From contig NC_092651.1 of the NCBI RefSeq assembly GCF_032118995.1, positions 25,900,349 through 25,964,348 on the forward strand: a stretch of DNA of 64,000 nt. Direction: 5' to 3'. The position numbers and the translations under genes are program-made. Shown one piece after another: positions 57,224 to 64,000 of this stretch (the first letter of the stretch is position 1; each line of letters begins with the position of its first letter). A model generated the notes under the pieces. It saw nothing but the letters and a program-made list of their open reading frames with translations. It ran no database searches and had not been told where the DNA came from. The DNA is from Asterias amurensis (taxonomy: Eukaryota > Echinodermata > Asteroidea > Forcipulatida > Asteriidae).

Positions 57224-59301
57224 TGTGTACTTTGCAAATTTTTCCTGAAAATGGTTTTGCCTGAAATTGTGTACAAGGCTATAACCTTGTGTTCTTCTCA
57301 AATTTTGCCTGCAAATGTGTACAAGGCTATATGATGTATACTTACCAAATTTTGCCTGAAAATGTGTACAAGGCATATAACCTTGTGTACTTCTCAAATT
57401 TTGCCTGAAAATGTGTACAAGGCTATAACCTTGTGTACTTCTCAAATTTTGCCTGAAAATGTGTACAAGGCTATAACCTTGTATACTTATCAAATTTTGC
57501 CTGAAAATGTGTACAAGGCTATAACCTTGTATACTTATCAAATTTTGCCTGAAAATGTGTACAAGACTATAACCTTGTAAACTTATCAAATTTTGCCTGA
57601 AAATGTGTACAAGGCTATAACCTTGTATACTTATCAAATTTTGCCTGAAAATGTGTACAAGGACCTTGTATACTTATCAAATTTTGCCTGAAAATGTGTA
57701 CAAGGCTATAACCTTGTATACTTATCAAATTTTGCCTGAAAATGTGTACAAGACTATAACCTTGTAAACTTATCAAATTTTGCCTGAAAATGTGTACAAG
57801 GCTATAACCTTGTAAACTTATCAAATTTTGCCTGAAAATGTGTACAAGGCTATAACCTTGTAAACTTATCAAATTTTGCTTGAAAATGTGTATACTTATC
57901 AAATTTTGCCTGAAAATGTGTACAAGGCTATAACCTTGTAAACTTATCAAATTTTGCCTGAAAATGTGTACAAGGCTATAACCTTGTAAACTTATCAAAT
58001 TTTGCCTGAAAATGTGTACAAGACTATAACCTTGTAAACTTATCAAATTTTGCCTGAAAATGTGTACAAGGCTATAACCTTGTATACTTATCAAATTTTG
58101 CCTGAAAATGTGTACAAGGCTATAACCTTGTAAACTTATCAAATTTTGCTTGAAAATGTGTATACTTATCAAATTTTGCCTGAAAATGTGTACAAGGCTA
58201 TTACCTTGTAAACTTATCAAATTTTGCTTGAAAATGTGTACAAGGCTATTACCTTGTATACTTATCAAATTTTGCCTGAAAATGTGTACAAGGACCTTGT
58301 ATACTTCTCAAATTTTGCCTGAAAATGTGTACAAGGCTATAACCTTGTAAACTTATCAAATTTTGCTTGAAAATGTGTACAAGGCTATAACCTTGTATAC
58401 TTATCAAATTTTGCCTGAAAATGTGTACAAGGCTATAACCTTGTAAACTTATCAAATTTTGCTTGAAAATGTGTACAAGGCTATAACCTTGTAAACTTAT
58501 CAAATTTTGCTTGAAAATGTGTACAAGGCTATTACCTTGTATACTTATCAAATTTTGCCTGAAAATGTGTACAAGGACCTTGTATACTTATCAAATTTTG
58601 CCTGAAAATGTGTACAAGGCATATAACCTTGTACACTTATCAAATTTTGCCTGAAAGTGTGTACAAGGCTATAACCTTGTAAACTTATCAAATTATTTTG
58701 TTATAGCCTTGTATACTTCTCAAATTTTGCCTGAAAATGTGTACAAGGCTATAACCTTGTAAACTTATCAAATTTTGCTTGAAAATGTGTACAAGGCTAT
58801 AACCTTGTATACTTATCAAATTTTGCTTGAAAATGTGTACAAGGCTATAACCTTGTAAACTTATCAAATTTTGCTTGAAAATGTGTACAAGGCTATAACC
58901 TTGTATACTTATCAAATTTTGCTTGAAAATGTGTACAAGGCTATAACCTTGTAAACTTATCAAATTTTGCCTGAAAATGTGTACAAGGCTATAACCTTGT
59001 AAACTTATCAAATTTTGCTTGAAAATGTGTACAAGGCTATTACCTTGTATACTTATCAAATTTTGCTTGAAAATGTGTACAAGGCTATAACCTTGTATAC
59101 TTATCAAATTTTGCCTGAAAATGTGTACAAGGCTATAACCTTGTATACTTATCAAATTTTGCTTGAAAATGTGTACAAGGCTATAACCTTGTGTACTTCT
59201 CAAATTTTGCCTGAAAATGTGTACAAGGCGTACTTCTCGCAAATTTTGCCTGAAAATGTGTACATGCCTTGTATATTTCACAAATTTTGCCTGAAAATGT
59301 G
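57224..59301. repeat. 48-bp satellite, about 43 units, each with a palindrome
   Basis: Unit: ACAAGGCTATAACCTTGT (an inverted repeat ACAAGG/CCTTGT) followed by 30 bp, ATACTTATCAAATTTTGCC then TGAAAATGTGT. Units vary at A/T in TATACT or TAAACT and at GCCTG or GCTTG. Shortened units keep the palindrome as ACAAGGACCTTGT, or lose it entirely (18 bp). Because 48 is divisible by 3 and the unit lacks stops in some frames, long artefactual frames of 100-217 codons appear on the minus strand. Confidence 0.97.
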
Positions 59302-59533
59302 TGGTTAGGTTTGACACAACATATTTAAATGAGTACATTTACTTAAACAAATCTCTTTTGAAGTGTAACCTTTATTATCATAGAAATATCACATAATTGA
59401 TAGAGAATTGGGCACGGGGGGAACATGTTTCTTTATGGATGGGGCGGTGGGCGTGGGTTGTGTGGTTACCAGCATACAAACATTGGGGGATAGATTAGGC
59501 GTGAACCACTGCTACCTGTCGCTTAAACATCAA

Positions 59534-59906
59534 TTTAAAGGCACCCGACACTATTGGTAATTACTCAAAATAATTGTTCGCATAAAATAATACTTGGTAA
59601 CAAGCAATTGAGAGCGTTGACAGAGTAAAACATTGTGAGAAATGGCTCCCTCTCAAGTAACAAAGTTTTTGAGAAAGAGGTAATTCTCATTAATTAATTG
59701 GAGACCTCAGCTGAGGTCTCGAATTCAAGCATCTGAAAGCACACAACTTGTGCTTCAAAGGTGTTTTATCTTCCATTATTATCTCGCAACTTCGACTACA
59801 AATTAAGTACAAATTTTCACAGGTTTGTTATTTGATGCATATGTTGAAATACACCATGTGAGAAGACTGGTCTTTGACAATTACCAAAGGTGTCCATTGC
59901 CTTTAA
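59534..59906 (+). mobile_element. TTAA MITE family 1, copy 14
   Basis: TTTAAAGGCACCCGACAC at the left, GTGTCCATTGCCTTTAA at the right; the central hairpin is short (GAGACCTCAGCTGAGGTCTC, a perfect 20-bp palindrome). Intergenic. Confidence 0.9.
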
Positions 59907-61965
59907 ACAGTGACAGATGCAGTTAACAATCAGCCCCCTTCCTCGTACCCAAAAAATCTTGAAAACAATATTAATTATATCAAGCAGAATTTACAGGCAT
60001 ACAAAATAATTTCTGAGTAATATTTTAAAATATTAACATACTTGAGTATAACATGATTAGTTGAGAAATAGATAGTTCGGAGATTAAAGCATCGACACAC
60101 TGTGCGGAGGGCGCAGGTTCAACTCCTGCTCTAGTCAATTGTTCTTTGTTCAACACATTGTTATCATTAGCTTCTTGCACAACATTTTGAAAGGCAAATT
60201 TAAATGCTAATCAGTTGTTATATTGCGCTTGATCTACATGACCCTTAATGGGCTTCACTACCTTACGAACATCACTAGTTTTGCAAGAGTTAACTAACAT
60301 GAGTTAGATTTGAATGTTGTCCGTTACCATGACTTGCCAAGTCACAAATTACCGCTTAAACTTGAATTCCTCACACTATAGGAAGGGTTGCTACCATGTA
60401 TGTCAAATTGTTCAAGGCAAGCCTTTGTATTGTGGTATATTGTTAAGATAGATGGTTAGAAATAGGGTTAGGCTATTTATGGAAATCATTACAGAACCAG
60501 ACTGCATAACATCAAAGCATACCTTGGAATAGCTCACTGGTTGTCCAAAATGTTTAAGTTCCTACTGAGAGTACAGTACATGTACTTAACTTTTTAAAGT
60601 CCCCCCAAACAATAATTCATGTTTAGTTTTCAAATAAACTACCAGTTACGATTGGTAAATTTTTCCTGCAATATCTTAAAAACAAGCGCTTATAACCTTC
60701 CTGAATCTATAAAAATAGCTATTTTAAACTTTAATCTAAAATTGCACCCAAATCGGGGTCTAGCACCATTTAACGTCTTACACCCATTTCAGACAGGCAT
60801 GCCAGAGTCGCGTCGAACCAAATAGATTAGAAATAGCTGTAGGTTGACCCGAATAAATTGTGATTTCAGACAGGTGAACTTATCATAACATTTAAATAAG
60901 GTTCGGCTCATGACAAGATCAACGCTTTAAACCAAGGCACTCCAGAGTTGTTCCGACTTCGACAGCCGATTTTTCGACTTCTAGCAGGTCCAGTTGCTCC
61001 TAACTGTTTCAGACGTCAGAACTTTCCATGTACTTAATTCAGAATTTGGTTTAGCGCGACTCTGGAGCGCCTGTATGAAATGGGATTTACACAATAAGTC
61101 CGAAGCCCCCCCCCCCCCCCCCCAACTGTACCATGAAAATGTTGAAAGCTGTGGACAAGCCCATTCCAGGACAATGGTTTGTCTTGATTAAATTATCTTT
61201 TACAATAATACATAAATATTTTCACTAACTATAAAATATTGTTAATGTTGTCATGCAACCTTGGTTACAATATAAATTTACTTTGGAACAGTTTTGTTTT
61301 CCAACATGGATCTGTTTTAAGGTAAAGATCAAACACCAGTATTTGATACAGATGCAGAAGAAGAATATGAAATAAATTGGTATAGGCCAAAAATAAAACA
61401 AATAACTAAATATGAAGTAAACAGCTGTTTACTTTGCCATATTTAGTTATTGGTTTTATAACAGGTCTCATACCAGTACTAATAACAGATATAATTAATA
61501 CTTCCAAAAATATATAATTCACATAAAACACCACAGTTTTTTAAACGGCTGCTTTTGGAATGAAAATTGCTTTCAGTTGTGTTGAAATGAGGGCCAAATG
61601 CTGAATACAATGCAGACTTTGTGTGGGATTTTAACATTTAACAAAAACAATTAATGTAGGACTTTATTTTAAAAAAAAGGTGGTAGTGGAAGCTTGGTAG
61701 TTAATTGTTGGCCTTCTCAACCTACATATTTACAACAGACAAACATGGGGGAAAAAACCCAAAACACACAAACATGGGAAACATGTAAAACAAAAAACCC
61801 TGTACCCTTGGCAAGAGTGATGGGATTGATAAGGTAGGAAAGACATAATTATTTATCAAATCATTTTTTTCACAAAAAAAAACTACTTAAACCATTTTTT
61901 CTGTGAAATATTTCCTCCTGAAATTAAGTCATATTACAGAAAACTGTACCTGAAACCTTTAAAAA
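59907..61965. other. Intergenic, no gene seen
   Basis: AT-rich. A tRNA-like box B (GCAGGTTCAACTCCTGC, about 60112) may be a SINE head. A poly-C run of about 18 lies at 61108-61124. A 51-bp near-perfect foldback is at 61401-61451. No reading frame resembles a known protein. Confidence 0.5.
61401..61451. repeat. 51-bp near-perfect palindrome
   Basis: Outer arms AATAACTAAATATG and CATATTTAGTTATT (14 bp each, perfect) enclose the perfect 20-bp palindrome AAGTAAACAGCTGTTTACTT. Only TGC (61435-61437) is unpaired. Confidence 0.9.
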
Positions 61966-62118
61966 TTGCAATTCAGCTGAAGTTTTCAGGAAACATCTGA
62001 AAACTTTCCTGACAAACTGTTTTAACATTATAAGTGCCATTATTTATTTGCTTATTGTTCTGTTCTGGAAAAGCGCTGTGGTACCCTGTGTAAAAGCGCT
62101 CTATAAATGCCCGTTTTA
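61966..62118 (+). mobile_element. LINE 3' tail
   Basis: A frame reads EVFRKHLKTFLTNCF near 61980, typical of the end of a non-LTR RT ORF. It is followed by GCGCTCTATAAATGCC, the usual 3' tail motif. Confidence 0.6.
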
Positions 62119-62224
62119 ATTATTTTAATGGGTTTTTATTAGTTATCAGCCCACCGCCATCTTTGAGGTAAAATGATGATACCATGGAAAACCCACTGAA
62201 GTATTAGTTGGTTATAGACAATTC

Positions 62225-62534
62225 GTCCTTCGGATGGGACGTAAAGCTGTTGGTCCCGTGTGTTGTTGTTTAACTCATGTAAAAGAACCCAGTGCACTTG
62301 TCGAAAAGAAAAGGGGCTCGCCCGGTATTCCTGGTTTGTTTGGCTGCATATTGCGCCACAGCACCTTGTAAACCATTACATGGTGCTATGTAAAAGGAGT
62401 AGGTCTCGTAACTCAAACGTAGTCCCACATACGTTACAGAAAAATACTGAATACTGAATACTGAAGCGCCTTGAGCATAACTGAGGAATTGATATAAGTG
62501 CTATATAAGAAGCCAGTATTATTATTATTATTTA
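62225..62534 (+). repeat. SINE body and 3' end
   Basis: CGGATGGGACGTAAAGCTG, AGAACCCAGTGCACTTGTC, GCCACAGCACCTTGTAAACC and GTGCTATATAAGAAGCCAG, then (TTA)n. The ATACTG motif is triplicated near 62443-62463. Confidence 0.78.
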
Positions 62535-63013
62535 ATAAAGTACCTTTACTTGGAAACGAGAAAATTGTCAATCCAGGTCGTGACCTTTACATGACCTTTT
62601 TGGTTGAGTGGAAGAAGGTCAGATTTGTAGTCGCTATGGACATTCTGCTACAAGCCGTTTGCGGCCGTCGAAAAGATGCGGCTGATAAAAACAGCAACAA
62701 AGGTGGGACTGGCATTTTAAGACTTCTATTTACACTTGTTTCAAAGATCTTTACGCCTTGAAAACCCAGCAGGGTAGATACGTGCACATTACAAGTCCTG
62801 TTATTATAATTATTATTATTATTATGACAAAGTATTGCATTATTTGATCAATAGGAGAGTTTCTACAGTGACTTTAAAGGATTGATCATACTAAACATAA
62901 AACTCTGTCTTATTTTGTCAGCACTACTAATCCTTCAGAAAAGTATCGTTTCTTTTCGTAAAACGTCCAGAATACCTGTATTTACAGTTATAATTCCTAA
63001 CTTGTAGTGTAAC

Positions 63014-63110
63014 ATGTTATTAGCTGTTCCAATCCAGTCGGAACAGCTATTGTTTTTGTCGAGATTTTTATTATTTTTATTATTATTATTATTATTATTC
63101 TTTGTTTCCT
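63014..63110 (+). mobile_element. 5' end of a hairpin-plus-microsatellite element
   Basis: AGCTGTTCC (63022-63030) and GGAACAGCT (63040-63048) form a hairpin followed by ATTGTTTTTGTCGAG and (TTA)n. The design matches the heads at 28970 and 29937, with a different stem. The right limit is unknown; it may reach the window edge. Confidence 0.6.
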
Positions 63111-63626
63111 CCTAAAACCCCATAGCGTTTGTACAGCGTTTTTGTTTAGGCCCCTACTCCTAAAGTATTAGGATAAAATAGTTAAATCATATATCAAATT
63201 GAAGCTTAGAGCCTAAGCTTTACTCTAATACAAAAGTGTGAAAATTCTTCATTAATTAACCACGTGGTCTTAATTTGAATTTTTAATTTGTAAACTTGAT
63301 GCAGTCACTTTCATGTTATTGGGAAATATTCTCTTTGGTAAATGCCATACAGTATGTACCTATCATGAGTTGTGACTTCTTGAGATGAGTCTACGGGTTT
63401 GAACATAACTGGATGCAGTCACTTCCATGTTATTGTTAAACATTCTCTATGGTAAATGCAATTCAGTATGTACCTATCATGAGTTGTGGCTATTTGAGAG
63501 GAGTCTACTCAAGTCTCTTTTTCTTGTTATTCTACATACGTTCTGGACCACAGCGCAGTGTCTGTTTCTTCGTTTCCTAACGTACACGAAGGCTTAGGGT
63601 TTTCGTTTAACGAACGTGCGTATATA

Positions 63627-63638
63627 AAAAGGGGTACG
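63627..63638 (+). promoter_or_regulatory. TATA-box-like sequence
   Basis: TATATAAAAAGG follows CG-richer sequence. No clear gene starts downstream within the window, so this may be chance or part of the repeat. Confidence 0.25.
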
Positions 63639-63753
63639 TTTTTGACGACGACGACATACCATGGTGTCCACAGAATTACACTAAACTTAAACAGTTTGAA
63701 GATAATGACAGTTGTAAGCTTCCCTTAAAATATTACTTGCTGTGGTGTTGTAG

Positions 63754-63907
63754 TTTTTGAGAAATTAATAAAAAAACTGTTAACAAATGACTGGGACCGA
63801 GTTGGTTTGAGACCAAGTTGACCGGGTTCGTTTTTGAGAAATGAGTGAAAAAACTGTCAACGTATGACTGGGACCGAGTTGGTTTGGGACCGAGTTGACC
63901 GGGTTCG
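63754..63907 (+). repeat. 77-bp tandem duplication
   Basis: Two units beginning TTTTTGAGAAAT and ending GTTGACCGGGTTCG (63754-63830 and 63831-63907). Within each, GACCGAGTTGGTTTG and GACC.AGTTGACCGGG form a smaller echo. Confidence 0.9.
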
Positions 63908-64000
63908 TTTCAGGCGACGAGCGTGGACAACGAAAATAGAACGCCTGGGATTTGGACTCATTTACGGGTGAAGTCACCTTGTTTGCGCCGGGGACCATTT

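Noticed and set aside
57206-59338. Long minus-strand reading frames (100 to 217 codons) with a 16-residue repeat
   Set aside because: They follow from a 48-bp unit lacking stops. Unit-length variants shift the frame repeatedly, there is no start context or splice structure, and the plus strand also has open frames. Treated as satellite.
60060-60140. Possible tRNA gene
   Set aside because: Only a box-B-like GGTTCAACTCC is convincing. The acceptor and anticodon arms do not fold into a normal tRNA by eye; more likely a SINE head.
63600-64000. Start of a new gene after the TATA-like box
   Set aside because: The ATG at 63660 opens only 7 codons, and the region is a tandem duplication running off the window. 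Not enough to call.

Overview
This window is animal nuclear DNA. It has five multi-exon protein-coding genes with GT-AG introns, AT-rich introns and intergenic DNA, and a very dense load of short non-autonomous transposons, tRNA-derived SINEs and satellites. The proteins are deuterostome-like. From their divergence and the repeat types I infer an echinoderm, perhaps a sea star. That placement is inference, not a database result. No prokaryotic features, no CRISPR array and no intact tRNA or rRNA gene were seen.

Layout. (1) 147-4547, + strand: the last five coding exons of a SNX25-type sorting nexin; the gene starts left of the window. (2) 4548-12100: intergenic, full of MITEs and foldbacks. 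(3) 12540-15120, - strand: a complete 153-aa group I nucleoside diphosphate kinase in 3 coding exons. (4) 15741-31654, + strand: complete UTP18 (512 aa, 13 coding exons), head-to-head with the kinase gene. Its 3.25-kb last intron holds a tandem array of a Helitron-like element. (5) 31655-38867: repeats, LINE and SINE debris, and the likely long 3' UTR of the next gene. (6) 38868-43656, - strand: complete CNOT7/8-type deadenylase (284 aa, 6 coding exons). (7) 46317-56251, + strand: complete VPS37A (418 aa, 10 coding exons), head-to-head with CNOT7. (8) 56252-64000: intergenic, with a 2.1-kb satellite of 48-bp palindromic units, more SINE and LINE debris, and a hairpin-plus-microsatellite element at the right edge.

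All exon sets were read by hand. Each complete gene closes in frame: summed coding length including stop is 462 nt for NME, 1539 for UTP18, 855 for CNOT7 and 1257 for VPS37A. The genes are housekeeping genes with different jobs: endosomal sorting (SNX25, VPS37A/ESCRT-I), nucleotide supply (NME), ribosome biogenesis (UTP18) and mRNA deadenylation (CNOT7). They form no pathway together. The notable organisation is two divergent pairs sharing a promoter region; CNOT7/VPS37A is also head-to-head in human.

I found no new protein system. The most unusual material is non-coding: at least three MITE families flanked by TTAA with elaborate internal palindromes, an intronic Helitron-like array carrying nine perfect CRE octamers, an inverted MITE pair in a VPS37A intron, and the palindromic 48-bp satellite.
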